NCBI GenBank assembly: GCA_003229375.1
Contig: QIDP01000006.1
Location: forward strand, 1-32,148
Length of the DNA stretch: 32,148 nt
Origin: Nitrospirota bacterium
GTDB lineage: Bacteria; Nitrospinota; Nitrospinia; SZUA-224
Direction: 5' to 3'
Part shown: piece after piece, positions 15,161 through 24,700 of the stretch
Numbering within the stretch: the stretch's first letter is position 1
Layout: each line of letters starts with the position of its first letter
Made by a program: the position numbers and the translations under genes
Notes under the pieces: model-generated
Seen by the model: the letters and a program-made list of their open reading frames with translations, nothing else
What the model was told of the DNA's origin: nothing
Database searches by the model: none

Positions 15161-16369
15161 CTAACGCAGATTTTTCTCCTTTATAAAGTAATCCATCAAT
15201 TCATATCCCTTCTCAAGGTGGATAGAACCGCTCTTTAGTATTGATTCATCAAATCTCTCCACACCATCTGGATCTCCACTGCATGGATAGATAGCAAAAG
15301 GAACAGGGTCTGCAGTATGTGTTCTGATACTCAAGGGAGTGAAATGATCGGTCATGAGCAATATCCTCAAATCTCCAACCTCCTGCATCCCCTTTATTAT
15401 CTCACCTACGACAAGGGAATCAAAATCCTCTATGGCCCTGATCTTATCATCAAGATTTCCATTATGGGATGCCTCATCAGGCGCCTCTACATGGAGATAG
15501 ACAAAATCCTTTTTCCTGAGTTCAGATAAGGCGTATCTCACCTTCCCTCTATAGTCTGTATCCAGATAACCTGTGGCGCCCGGCACATTTATGCTCTCCA
15601 GACCGGCATATATCCCCATCCCTTTGAGGAGATCAACAGCAGAAATGACTGATCCGGAAAGACCATACTTCTCTTTGAAGGTCGGAAGATGAGGCCTGCT
15701 CCCATGTCCCCACAACCAGATGCTGTTTGCCTGCCTTAGCCCCTCCTCAGCACGCCTCTTGTTTACCTTGTGATTGCTAAGGATCATCTGCGAATCATTC
15801 ATCAGTCTTATTATCTCTTCCCTCTCCCTTCCGGAAGGGAGATGTTCTCTTATCCCCCGCCCTGAGATATCGTGCGGAGGGATAAGTTTAAGATCAATTG
15901 AGTCCTTTTTCCAGACCATGAGATGCCTGTAGCTGATCCCCGGGTAAAACCTTATATCCTCTGAACCCAATCTCTTATCTATACCGGTTATTAACTGGCT
16001 TGCCTCCTCGGTGGAGATATGCCCTGCACTGAAATCCTCCATTATCATATCATTCCCAACCGGTCTCAGGGTGACCAGATTACAGCGAAAGGCAGTGTCC
16101 ACGGAGTTTAACTCAACACCCATGCTTGCCGCTTCAAGAGGAGCCCTCCCTGTATAATACCTTGCCGGGTCATACCCCAGTATAGAGAGGTTTGCAACAT
16201 CACTTCCAGGGGGAAAGTCATGCGGTATTGTCCTGACAGATCCGGTAATCCCTTTACAGGCAACAAGATCCATATGAGGCGTCTTCGCCTCTGTCAGAGG
16301 CGTCCTGTTATTAAGCTCAGGTATAGGATAGTCAGACATCCCATCTCCAAGGAGGACTATGTATTTCAT
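15161..16369 (-). CDS. ApgM-family protein (archaeal-type iPGM), probable homoserine kinase
   Basis: 402 residues of the alkaline-phosphatase superfamily, annotated by similarity as cofactor-independent phosphoglycerate mutase. Visible are the metal site D9 in LLGDGMSDYP, the nucleophile serine S62 in GSDVANLSILGYDPARYYTG, VEAPDEASHNGNLDDKI and LMTDHFTPLSIRTHTADPVP. It lies between threonine synthase and aspartate kinase in an operon lacking a GHMP-type ThrB, the context in which subsystem annotators proposed this paralog as the missing homoserine kinase. That function is an inference here; mutase activity cannot be excluded. Its last codons (NLR-stop) come from a CTGCGTTAG-type dispersed repeat. 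Confidence 0.85.
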   Translation of the reverse strand: MKYIVLLGDGMSDYPIPELNNRTPLTEAKTPHMDLVACKGITGSVRTIPHDFPPGSDVANLSILGYDPARYYTGRAPLEAASMGVELNSVDTAFRCNLVTLRPVGNDMIMEDFSAGHISTEEASQLITGIDKRLGSEDIRFYPGISYRHLMVWKKDSIDLKLIPPHDISGRGIREHLPSGREREEIIRLMNDSQMILSNHKVNKRRAEEGLRQANSIWLWGHGSRPHLPTFKEKYGLSGSVISAVDLLKGMGIYAGLESINVPGATGYLDTDYRGKVRYALSELRKKDFVYLHVEAPDEASHNGNLDDKIRAIEDFDSLVVGEIIKGMQEVGDLRILLMTDHFTPLSIRTHTADPVPFAIYPCSGDPDGVERFDESILKSGSIHLEKGYELMDYFIKEKNLR

Positions 16370-16390
16370 TAGATTACCTCTTCCTCAATA

Positions 16391-16490
16391 AAAGTGCCTA
16401 AAGTGTCTAAAGTGAACTAAAGTGCCTAAAGTTAATGGAATAATCTTTTAACTTTAGCTCACTTTAGGCACTTTAGACACTTTAGGCACT
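16391..16490. repeat. CACTTTAGG palindromic repeat, copy 2
   Basis: The left arm AAGTGCCTAAAGTGTCTAAA and onward is answered by a right arm ending in CACTTTAGACACTTTAGGCA, giving a long imperfect stem around ATGGAATAATC. It is built from the same 9-nt unit as copy 1. The end of thrC lies inside it: the last codons GTA AGT GCC TAA are repeat sequence. Confidence 0.85.
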
Positions 16491-17825
16491 TACCATACGC
16501 AGTATCGTATCCCTTACATCATCATACCTGGCAGGCAACTCTACAGGGAGGTTAGAATATCTCGACTCCACTCCCTTCAGTCTTTTTTCATGGTATTTGA
16601 TCTGGAAATCGGTAAATTTAAGTCCATTGGCTGTTGAGATCACAACGACCCTGTCTGAAGATACAATTTCCCCCCTCTCCGCCAATTTGAAGAGGACTGC
16701 AAGGGCAACACCGGTATGTGGACAATTAAAGAGTCCTGTCCTGTCGGCCCGGGCAGCAGCATTTGCCAGTTCATCCTCGGTGGCCTGCTCCACTATTCCA
16801 TTGAACATCCTGAGTATAGTGATAGCCCTGTTAATACTTACAGGATCCCCGATCTGGATTGCACTGGCAAGGGTCTTCCCTGCATGGATCGGCTTATACC
16901 TCTTAAATCCGGTCATGTAGCTCCTGTAAAGCGGATTTGCCCTCTCTGCCTGTGCACATACTATCCTGGGGAGTCTATCTATGATCCCGAGATCCTTCAT
17001 AAGCAAGAATCCCTTACCAAGAGCGCTTACATTCCCCAGATTACCTCCCGGAATAATTATGACATCCGGAACCTCCCAGTCAAACTGCTGAACCAACTCG
17101 ATGCTCATGGTCTTCTGACCCTCTATACGTAGGGAATTCATAGAATTTGCCAGATATATGTTATTCCTTTTACAAACCTCCCGGACGATCTTCATACACC
17201 CATCAAAGTCTGTATCCAGCGAAATGGTGATAGCGCCATGCGCGAGCGGCTGTATCAACTGGGCATTCGATACCTTGTTCTTAGGGAGAAAGACTATTGC
17301 CTGAATCCCGGCAACTGCACAATAGGCTGCAAGTGAGGCCGAGGTATCACCGGTCGATGCACAGGCCACCGCTAATATATCCTTACCCTCGGATATCATC
17401 TGCTTTACCATGGAGACAAGGACGGTCATCCCCAGATCCTTAAATGAACCTGTATGATTGCTCCCGCACTGTTTTATCCATAAATTCTCTACCCCGATCT
17501 CCTTACCCAGCCTCTCGGCCCAGAAGAGGTTGCTTCCACCTTCATAGGTAGAAACAACATTCTTAGTATCCACATCCGGACAGACTATCTCCTTCTTACC
17601 CCAGACAGAACTCCCATAGGGCCATTCTGATCTCCGGTAGCGGAAATCAAAGAGGGCCTTCCATTCAGATGCACTCTTACCCTTCAACCTATCTATGTCA
17701 TGTCTGACCTCCAGGAGATTACCGCAATCCGGACAGTTGTAGATTATCTCATTAAGATTGTATCTTGTATTACATCCACTGATACACTGAAACCATGCCC
17801 TGTAGGCCTTCTCATTGCTTTTCAT
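16482..17825 (-). CDS. thrC: Threonine synthase
   Basis: PLP enzyme converting O-phosphohomoserine to threonine. 447 residues from the ATG at 17825, chosen because AGAGGA lies 7 nt upstream; a GTG at 17843 would add six residues. The N-terminal Cys4 zinc ribbon (CISGC near 14-18, CPDC near 31-34) is typical of this threonine synthase class. The PLP lysine is K129 in [14 protein letters not shown], and the phosphate-binding loop is [15 protein letters not shown]. Second-last biosynthetic step in the operon order hom-thrC-apgM-lysC. The final VSA-stop is encoded by the CACTTTAGG repeat. Confidence 0.95.
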   Translation of the reverse strand: MKSNEKAYRAWFQCISGCNTRYNLNEIIYNCPDCGNLLEVRHDIDRLKGKSASEWKALFDFRYRRSEWPYGSSVWGKKEIVCPDVDTKNVVSTYEGGSNLFWAERLGKEIGVENLWIKQCGSNHTGSFKDLGMTVLVSMVKQMISEGKDILAVACASTGDTSASLAAYCAVAGIQAIVFLPKNKVSNAQLIQPLAHGAITISLDTDFDGCMKIVREVCKRNNIYLANSMNSLRIEGQKTMSIELVQQFDWEVPDVIIIPGGNLGNVSALGKGFLLMKDLGIIDRLPRIVCAQAERANPLYRSYMTGFKRYKPIHAGKTLASAIQIGDPVSINRAITILRMFNGIVEQATEDELANAAARADRTGLFNCPHTGVALAVLFKLAERGEIVSSDRVVVISTANGLKFTDFQIKYHEKRLKGVESRYSNLPVELPARYDDVRDTILRMVSA

Positions 17826-17881
17826 TCCAAAATCCTCTTTCACCCTAATTCACGGACAAACTTGTTTGTCCATGCCACCCT

Positions 17882-19204
17882 TCACCTTCCACCTTTCACC
17901 CCATCTTCCACCCTGATCAGAACCGTCTTTTCCAGAACCACATCAAGCCTGTCAATCTCAGACAGGGCAGATTGAATATCACGCTCCACAGCAGAATGGG
18001 TCATTATAACAAGAGGTACGGCCTCATTCTCCCTTCTCCCCTTCTGTATAACAGATGCAATACTTATAGAACGGTCCCCCAATATCCCTGATATCTTTGA
18101 TAATACCCCGGGTCTATCCAGCACAGAGAATCGCAGGTAATATTCAGAGGTAATATTACTGATATCCTTTATCTTTGCATCTTTTATCCTTTCCGGCAGA
18201 TAGGATCGGGAAGGGAGACGATACCCCTCACTCCCTCTTATCATGTCCCTGGCAATCTCTACTATATCGCCAACAACAGCGCTGGCTGTCGGGAAAGAAC
18301 CTGCCCCTTTTCCTATCAGCATATTCTCACCCACAAAATCCCCTGTAACCCTGATAGCATTAAAGACGCCATTCACCCTGGAGATCGGATTATCCTGGGG
18401 GATCATTGTAGGATGGACACGTATATCGATCTCGTCTCCGCTGCTTTTGGCAATGGCCAGCAACTTGATCCTGCAGCCAAATTCCCGTGCGTAACTTATG
18501 TCTGTCTGGGTAATATCCGAAAACCCCTCGGTATATACATCCTCAAGGGAAACCCTGGTTCCAAAGGCCAATAATGCCAGGATAACGATCTTATGAGCAG
18601 AATCTATTCCCTCTATGTCAAGGGTCGGGTCAGCCTCTGCATATCCCTTGTCCTGGGCCTTTTTCAGGATATCACTAAAATCACCGCCCTCATCAGTCAT
18701 CTTACTCAATATATAATTCCCTGTGCCATTTACAATACCATAGATCGACTCGATATTATTTGCAACAAAACCCTCCCGTAACGAACGTATAATAGGTATA
18801 CCTCCTCCCACACTTGCCTCAAAGCCTATTGCTGCCCTCTTTCTGTCTGCCATACCAAATATCTCCTCCCCGCTCTTTGCAAGGAGGGCCTTGTTGGCCG
18901 TTACCACATGCTTCCCATTATTCAGGGCCCTGAGTATAAAACCCTTTGCCGGTTCATACCCGCCTATCAACTCAATTACTATATCGATCCCCGGATCATT
19001 AAGTATCTCCTCTGCATTGGTTGTCAATATACCCTTATCGATCTCTATCCCCCTATCACTTTTGATATCAAGATCAGCGATCTTTGCCAATCTTACAGGT
19101 ATACCTAGCCTGTCCTCTATCAACCTTGAATTCTTAGTCAGGATACTGACAACACCTGTCCCTATTGTACCAAGACCTATTAGACCTATGTTTATATATC
19201 TCAA
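17882..19204 (-). CDS. hom: Homoserine dehydrogenase
   Basis: Reduces aspartate semialdehyde to homoserine with NAD(P)H. 440 residues. Rossmann motif GLIGLGTIGTGVVS (7-20), NKALLAKSG near 103, catalytic region FEASVGGGIPIIRSL (near 130-145), GIVNGTGNYILSKM, and AEADPTLDIEGIDSAHK. A C-terminal ACT domain (SVLDRPGVLSKISGIL near 360) implies threonine feedback inhibition. The start is TTG: the aminotransferase stop TAG is part of TAGGAGGT, which sits 7 nt before TTG. The last residues VEDGVKGGR are encoded by a purine repeat of GGTGGAAGGTGAA type. Confidence 0.95.
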   Translation of the reverse strand: MRYINIGLIGLGTIGTGVVSILTKNSRLIEDRLGIPVRLAKIADLDIKSDRGIEIDKGILTTNAEEILNDPGIDIVIELIGGYEPAKGFILRALNNGKHVVTANKALLAKSGEEIFGMADRKRAAIGFEASVGGGIPIIRSLREGFVANNIESIYGIVNGTGNYILSKMTDEGGDFSDILKKAQDKGYAEADPTLDIEGIDSAHKIVILALLAFGTRVSLEDVYTEGFSDITQTDISYAREFGCRIKLLAIAKSSGDEIDIRVHPTMIPQDNPISRVNGVFNAIRVTGDFVGENMLIGKGAGSFPTASAVVGDIVEIARDMIRGSEGYRLPSRSYLPERIKDAKIKDISNITSEYYLRFSVLDRPGVLSKISGILGDRSISIASVIQKGRRENEAVPLVIMTHSAVERDIQSALSEIDRLDVVLEKTVLIRVEDGVKGGR

Positions 19205-19216
19205 TATCTGTACCTC

Positions 19217-20386
19217 CTACAAAACATTCCTTATCCCCCTCACAGCCTGTCTGGTGCGGTGTTCGTTTTCCACCAATGCAAATCGGACAAAATCATCACC
19301 ACCCTCTCCGAATCCGATCCCGGGGGATACAGCTACCTTTGCCTCTTTGAGGAGAAATTTGGAAAACTCAAGTGAGCCCATCTTCTTGTATTTATCAGGT
19401 ATCTCTGCCCAGACAAACATAGTGGCCTTAGGCTTTTCTATCCTCCATCCAACCCTGTTTAATCCCTCAACAAGGACGTCCCTTCTATCCCTGTATATAT
19501 CCCTTATCTCATTAACACAGTCCCGTGAGCCATTGAGCGCAATAATGCTCGCAATCTGTATCGGCTGAAACATCCCGTAGTCAAGATAGCTCTTTAGCCT
19601 TGTAAGGGCACCAATGAGTTCCCTGTTTCCAACAGCAAACCCTACCCTCCATCCGGGCATACTATAGCTCTTTGACAAAGTAAAAAATTCTACCCCTATA
19701 TCCTTTGCACCCGGAACCTGCAGCATACTTGGCGCCTTATACCCATCAAAGACGATATCTGCATAGGCAAAATCATGAATAACTATAAGATTATGTTCCC
19801 TGGCAAAAGCTACAATCTTCTCAAAAAAGTCTATCCCCACACATGCGGTCGTTGGATTGTGAGGAAAATTTATAATCAGCAACCTGGGACGCGGCCAGTG
19901 CCGGTTAAAAGAGGTCAGAAGGCTCTCAAAAAAATCACCATCCCTGGTCATGGGGAAATGTACTACATCGCCATTTGCAATGATAACCGCATAGTTATGG
20001 ATAGGATAGGTAGGGGTGGGGACCAAAACCGTATCTCCGGGACCTATAATGGCCAGAGCAAGATGGGATATCCCCTCCTTTGACCCTATAGTAGCGATCG
20101 CCTCTGATTCATAATCCAGATCAACATCGAAATTCCTCTTATACCAATCAGTGATAGCCGATCTCAGCTTCTTTATCCCCTTTGAGGCAGAGTAACGGTG
20201 GTTCTGGGATTTCTGTGCAGCCTCACAGAGCTTATCAACAATGTATCCTGGCGTGGGTTGATCAGGATTCCCCATCCCGAAGTCAATTATATCCTCCCCC
20301 CTCTGCCGTGCCTCGATCTTTAGATCACCGATTACATTAAAGACATAAGGAGGTAATCTCTCTATCCTCTGAAAACTCTGCTTCAT
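19217..20386 (-). CDS. Class I/II aminotransferase (AlaC-like)
   Basis: 389 residues, PLP-dependent fold type I. N-terminal [10 protein letters not shown] (37-46), [12 protein letters not shown] (173-184), the PLP-contacting D205 in [13 protein letters not shown], and Schiff-base lysine K239 in [16 protein letters not shown]. It is closest by recall to alanine/glutamate-type transaminases (AlaC). In related anaerobes it heads the hom-thrC operon, where it may also supply aspartate or another amino donor; substrate is not determined. First gene of the operon. The ATG follows a TTTGATATTTGATATTTT repeat without a Shine-Dalgarno. Confidence 0.9.
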   Translation of the reverse strand: MKQSFQRIERLPPYVFNVIGDLKIEARQRGEDIIDFGMGNPDQPTPGYIVDKLCEAAQKSQNHRYSASKGIKKLRSAITDWYKRNFDVDLDYESEAIATIGSKEGISHLALAIIGPGDTVLVPTPTYPIHNYAVIIANGDVVHFPMTRDGDFFESLLTSFNRHWPRPRLLIINFPHNPTTACVGIDFFEKIVAFAREHNLIVIHDFAYADIVFDGYKAPSMLQVPGAKDIGVEFFTLSKSYSMPGWRVGFAVGNRELIGALTRLKSYLDYGMFQPIQIASIIALNGSRDCVNEIRDIYRDRRDVLVEGLNRVGWRIEKPKATMFVWAEIPDKYKKMGSLEFSKFLLKEAKVAVSPGIGFGEGGDDFVRFALVENEHRTRQAVRGIRNVL

Positions 20387-20387
20387 A

Positions 20388-20424
20388 AAATATCAAATAT
20401 CAAAATAACCATTTAAAAAGTAAA
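20388..20424 (-). repeat. TTTGATATTTGATATTTT leader repeat
   Basis: The stretch immediately before the aminotransferase ATG repeats the unit found immediately before moaA (ATATCAAATATCAAA plus AAAAAGTAAA on the plus strand). No other ribosome-binding signal is present at either gene. Confidence 0.65.
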
Positions 20425-20475
20425 TTTAAACCTTTTGTTAACCCCTGAAAGCTGACGGCTAAACACCTATTTTTT

Positions 20476-20504
20476 ATAATAACAAATATATGCAGGCGAG
20501 GCAA
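20476..20504 (-). promoter_or_regulatory. Candidate promoter of the threonine operon
   Basis: Minus-strand TTGCCT (20504-20499), 17 nt, TATTAT (20481-20476). It lies 90 nt before the aminotransferase ATG. The leader contains no obvious leader peptide rich in Thr or Ile and no recognised riboswitch. Confidence 0.45.
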
Positions 20505-20591
20505 ATATCAAATTTTTACAAATTTTTACTTTTTACAGGATTTTTTGGATTTCTCTAACGCATGTTTTTCCCTTTGAAAAAGGGGGCTATT

Positions 20592-20687
20592 CAGGGTCAA
20601 GTCATAGTGAGTGAGGACAGGCGAGACGCCTGTCCTACTGATAAGGGTTGATAATTCAGCCAAAGTAGGTCGGGCGTCTCGCCCGAC
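20592..20687. repeat. 96-bp double-hairpin (REP/BIME-like) element, copy 1
   Basis: Starts CAGGGTCAAGTCATAGTGAG, then hairpin 1 GGACAGGCG-AGA-CGCCTGTCC, a spacer ending AATTCAGCCAAAGTAGG, and hairpin 2 GTCGGGCG-TCT-CGCCCGAC. It is the same length and nearly identical to copy 2 (26234-26329). Hairpin 2 differs between copies by paired changes that preserve the stem. Confidence 0.9.
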
Positions 20688-20716
20688 ATGAAAGAATCTC
20701 TCAATTTAGGTTTCAA

Positions 20717-21127
20717 TCATTTCAACAGAATAGCAAATCCCATTTGCTCAAAATGATGGTCATTGGTAAACGCTTCCTGTAAGTTCAATTGTTGCATCAC
20801 CACAAACGAAGCACAATCCGTAAAAGAGAATGTTTTGTCAGCATACTGCTTAAATAGTTTCCATGCCTCTTTTTCAATCTCTTCGGTGATATGAATAATT
20901 TGAACTGTCTGTGCACGGTGAACCTTTTCGCCAAAATCAACTGCTGCAAAATGTCCGACTTTGATCAGCAAGCCAGTGTAAGATTCGTCCAACACAAAAT
21001 TGGTGGTAACATAACGATACCCTTTTGAGAGTAACTCCTTGTTTGTTTTTACCGCGGTATTCTGCCATTTGTCTCGCTTGCTGTTTAATGCAATCCAACC
21101 GTTAGCGTCGGCAAAAATCTGTCTCAT
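20717..21127 (-). CDS. PIN-domain toxin (VapC-like)
   Basis: 136 residues. Four acidic positions of the PIN active site are visible: D7 (IFADANGWIAL), E48 (NFVLDESYTG), D104 (SFTDCASFVV) and D123 (FTNDHHFEQMGF). The closing FTNDHHFEQMGF matches the classic VapC C-terminus. It starts by overlapping the upstream antitoxin by 4 nt. A probable RNase toxin of a type II pair, intact, unlike the closely spaced remnants in the 2.5-5.2 kb region. It ends 30 bp from repeat copy 1. Confidence 0.88.
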   Translation of the reverse strand: MRQIFADANGWIALNSKRDKWQNTAVKTNKELLSKGYRYVTTNFVLDESYTGLLIKVGHFAAVDFGEKVHRAQTVQIIHITEEIEKEAWKLFKQYADKTFSFTDCASFVVMQQLNLQEAFTNDHHFEQMGFAILLK

Positions 21128-21369
21128 GTCGGGAACTCTTCCCCGTAAAGATATTTATCAAGGTTGCTCGATAAATCTTCAGGAGCGTTAGACTCATATC
21201 CTTCCATCTGATAGACAGGGTCCTGAGTAACATCAAAAGACTCGTCGACTTCAACTTTCTCCAAAGGTAAAATAATCACCTCCACCATTTCGCCTTTTTC
21301 TATAGGGAGCTTGGGAAGGTCTAGCTTTCCATCCTCATTTACCTCTGAATAATATTTGTAGGCTTTCAT
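21124..21369 (-). CDS. Antitoxin of the second PIN pair
   Basis: 81 residues from the ATG at 21369, chosen because CAGGAG lies 7 nt upstream; the frame extends to 21411 without such a signal. The sequence is acidic: a short N-terminal region with LPKLPIEKGEMVEVIILPLE suggests a beta-rich SpoVT/AbrB-like or DUF2281-like fold, followed by a flexible acidic tail ending DKYLYGEEF. Translationally coupled to the PIN toxin. The exact family is not certain. Confidence 0.72.
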   Translation of the reverse strand: MKAYKYYSEVNEDGKLDLPKLPIEKGEMVEVIILPLEKVEVDESFDVTQDPVYQMEGYESNAPEDLSSNLDKYLYGEEFPT

Positions 21370-21411
21370 GGTAGTACTCCTGATTAGTAACGACTTAAGT
21401 GAGTCCTTCAC

Positions 21412-21790
21412 CCTCAGTTGGAGACAAGTAACCCCTCTTGCATAACTGGTAGTAGGAAAATTTTCATATCCTTATTTAACCATGCAAAAAGGGGAGAAGT
21501 CAAGAGTATTTTAATTGAAAAAGGGGACAGCAGCAATTCCCCCTTTTTTGCAGGGGCAACCCCCCCGTGGTTACCCGGCAGGAATAGCAGCGCTATAGTC
21601 ATTAATTTAGCTATTCACTAATAGCCTGAAGATGAGATGCGAGAATGTTAAGTTATTTTTGTATAAACCCTTAGGTCGAAAACAGAAAAAAACAGAAAAA
21701 AAGGTTGTTATTTTCCAGGTTTTTTGTTATACAGCTTAAAAAAGCGGTTTCATATCTAATCATCTCATCTAAATAAGGAGGGACAAAGAA
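21412..21790. other. 379-bp gap upstream of the LamG gene
   Basis: No gene is supported. Contents: a G-run/C-run repeat unit (CAGCAATTCCCCC..., about 21520-21560) with an adjacent imperfect hairpin (GGGGCAACC/GGTTACCCG), an AAACAGAAAAAAACAGAAAAA tract near 21680, and the AAGGAGGGAC ribosome-binding site at the end. No clear -35/-10 pair was identified. Confidence 0.5.
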
Positions 21791-24700
21791 ATGGGCAGGA
21801 GATTATTGTTTGTGATAATAATAGCTTTTATGTTATTCGGCCCTGTTGATTATGCATCCTGTGATGGCCTTTATGTTGAGCCGGCAGGATTTTTTTCGAC
21901 ATACTGGATGGAGTATCAGAATTACCCGGATAAACAGAGCTGGGCCGAGCTGGATACCTTACGTGAGGCAGGCGGCACATGGGCACAGCCCTGCTGGCCA
22001 TGGACAGCTATCGAAAAGACGCCTTCCGGTTCTATGGAGGAAGGCATTGTGCATGATTATATATATTTTGATGATAATGGTAACCGGGCTGGTTTGAACC
22101 TTCTGTCAGAACAACTCACTTACCTTAATGGCCTTGGCTACCGGATAGCGCTAAAGATCGATCCTCCATTTGAAATTTCGAAGTGGAATAGTCCCTGGAA
22201 AGCCAGGGTTAAAACCGGCGATGATGATGCCCGGCAGGTCTTTTATGAAACCATGAAAAAACTTGCCATTGAGTATAATCATCTGGTCGATGCCTGGCAG
22301 ATCGATCAGGAGCCCAGTGACATCGTGGGTGGTACCTATTATAGTTACCAGGCCTATGCCAGGCTTCTTAAGGCCGGCTATTCAGGCATCAAGGATGGCT
22401 ATGCAGAGGCAGGCCGTGACCCTTCTGATGCCTTCGTGTTTTCTAGTTACTGGATTAGCCCGTCATGGATAAAAAATGTCTTTGAGTACCAGGCAGAGAC
22501 ATACGGCAGGGTCTTCCTGGATGGTGTGTCATTGCATCTGTTCCGGTCTAACGGGCCCGAGAACGATCAGGGCAATAGGAGCTCCGGTCAATTTACAGGG
22601 ACCATGGCCGATGCCATCACGCTGGGCCATTTGTATGGCCGGGACCATGGCATATCCTACCCGGTAGATGGAAGGGATACAACGCCGGTCGGGATGCTGC
22701 AATCGGCTTACTCGACTGATACTGAAGACCCTGAAAATGGTTACGGGGCAGCCCAGGTGCTTACCGGCGAGAATGAGCAGGCTAATTACCGTGCCCGTAA
22801 GGCAATTATCGAGCTGACACTGGGCTATGTGTGGTCAGGCTGGTCAAGACATTCGGTTGAGGGAGTGCCTAACAATGATCCTGACTGGTATGGGTACAGT
22901 ATATACTGGGGGGGAGGAGGTATCATTGATAGGACACCAAGAAATGATTCGAATAATGCTTACCCGCCTTTGAAAAAGAAAGAGGCCTTCTGGGCACTCA
23001 ATACCATAGGTGGCAGCATAGGCAGTCTTGACGATGGCACATCAATAAGGGCAGGAATATTGGCCGGAAAGCGGTTTCTGAGCCGCCTCAGTTTAAATGA
23101 TAACACCCGGCACGGGTACCGTTTTCTTGGTCCCGGACCGGATGGGCTTGACGGGATGGTCACAGCCCTCTGGGACGCAGACGGAACCAGTCAGGTAAAA
23201 CTCAAAACAGATGCGACTTCTGTTGAACTGGTTAAGCGGGGAGGAAAAGGGGACACTATTTATCCGGCAAACGGGGAAATCACCCTTGATCTTAGCCAGT
23301 CGCCCCGGTACATAATCGGTTCTGTGCTGGAACCTAATCGGGCAAGGATACACCAGATTTCTAACAGCGGACTAGACGCGCCCCGATTAGATAAAAATAT
23401 CTATGTCATTGATTTTCAGAGCGAGCAGGACGCCCCGGGCAGGAGCCTTATAGTGACCGTGCCTGATGGATGGACACCCCCTCAAACGACCTACAGCACA
23501 AGAGAGGGATTTACCACTGTAGAGCCCGGCCCGCATGTCGGGGCAAGCGTTACTGCCAGCGGCAATCAAATCATTGTCAGCCTCAGGACAATGCCTGCCG
23601 GCGGAACATTGCGCATCTATTACGGGGATGCCCGATCATATGCCATGCTGCTCGACCCGGGACACAACGGGGTCGTTGACGTGGGGGGAATAGCGAATAT
23701 TGCTCCTCCTGACCATGCATACCATAAACCGGGCGGAAGATCGCTTTACAATGATTTTATCGGTTACGGGTACACTGACAATGAATATGGGTCTACATGG
23801 TATAATAAAGATAGCCCCCGTAACGGTATCTTCGCAGATACTGGCTACCGCATAGAAACCACCAAACATAGATGGGGATTGAAAGCTAAGGTGGATCCGT
23901 GGTTTGACAAGTATAATGTCTTGGTTTACCTGGACTCCCCTGATATCTCAAAAGATGACTATTTAAGCGGACAAGTGGTATTAGCAAACGGGCAGACACC
24001 GGACAAGAAGGACAATGCAGCAGTATTCCACAATGTGGTCCCGCAGGACGGCCAAATAGAATTGGAGTTCACCTCAGCGCTGAATCCTAAGGGAAGGTAT
24101 ACCTGTGGTCTCTACGGAGTGGACATCTGGCCATCCGGGTTGGGAGCAGGTCCCGGGCGCAATGCTGCACTGAATGAACCCAATCGGTTTATAGTTAAAC
24201 TGGATAATATAGAAGTTTCCCATCTTTCACCTGATTTGACAATAACAGTAGTTAAGCCCACCTGGTCACCACCTGTTGTCTACTTGCCAATGGATGAAGG
24301 TAATGGCACTATCGCCTATGATGCAACCGACAACCATAACAACGGCACCCTTTCTGATCCTGCCATGTGGACAACAGAAAGCAAGGTTGGTGACTTTGCC
24401 CTTGATTTTGATGGGGATGATTATGTGGAGATTCTTCCCGGTGAGAGCACGAATTTCACCACCGAACTTACTGTGGAGGCATGGGTAAAATCCGATTCCT
24501 TTACCTATGGAAGTAGCTCTCAGATAGTGAGCAACTTGTCTTCGGATAACCCGGAGGACTATAAAGGATTCGAGCTGGTATTAGAGTATTATGATGGCGG
24601 TGGTGTTGATCTCAAGTTTAGAGTAGCAGATGGAGTATATGAATATACTGTTACTTCCTCAGAGACTCTCACCACAGACGAATGGTATCATATACTAGGC

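Noticed and set aside
20592-20687. CRISPR-like repeats
   Set aside because: Only two copies, 5.6 kb apart, without regularly spaced units or cas genes. The internal palindromes indicate a REP/BIME-type element.
21418-21621. Overlapping short ORFs on both strands upstream of the LamG gene
   Set aside because: They span G-run/C-run repeats, lack ribosome-binding sites and show no family resemblance.
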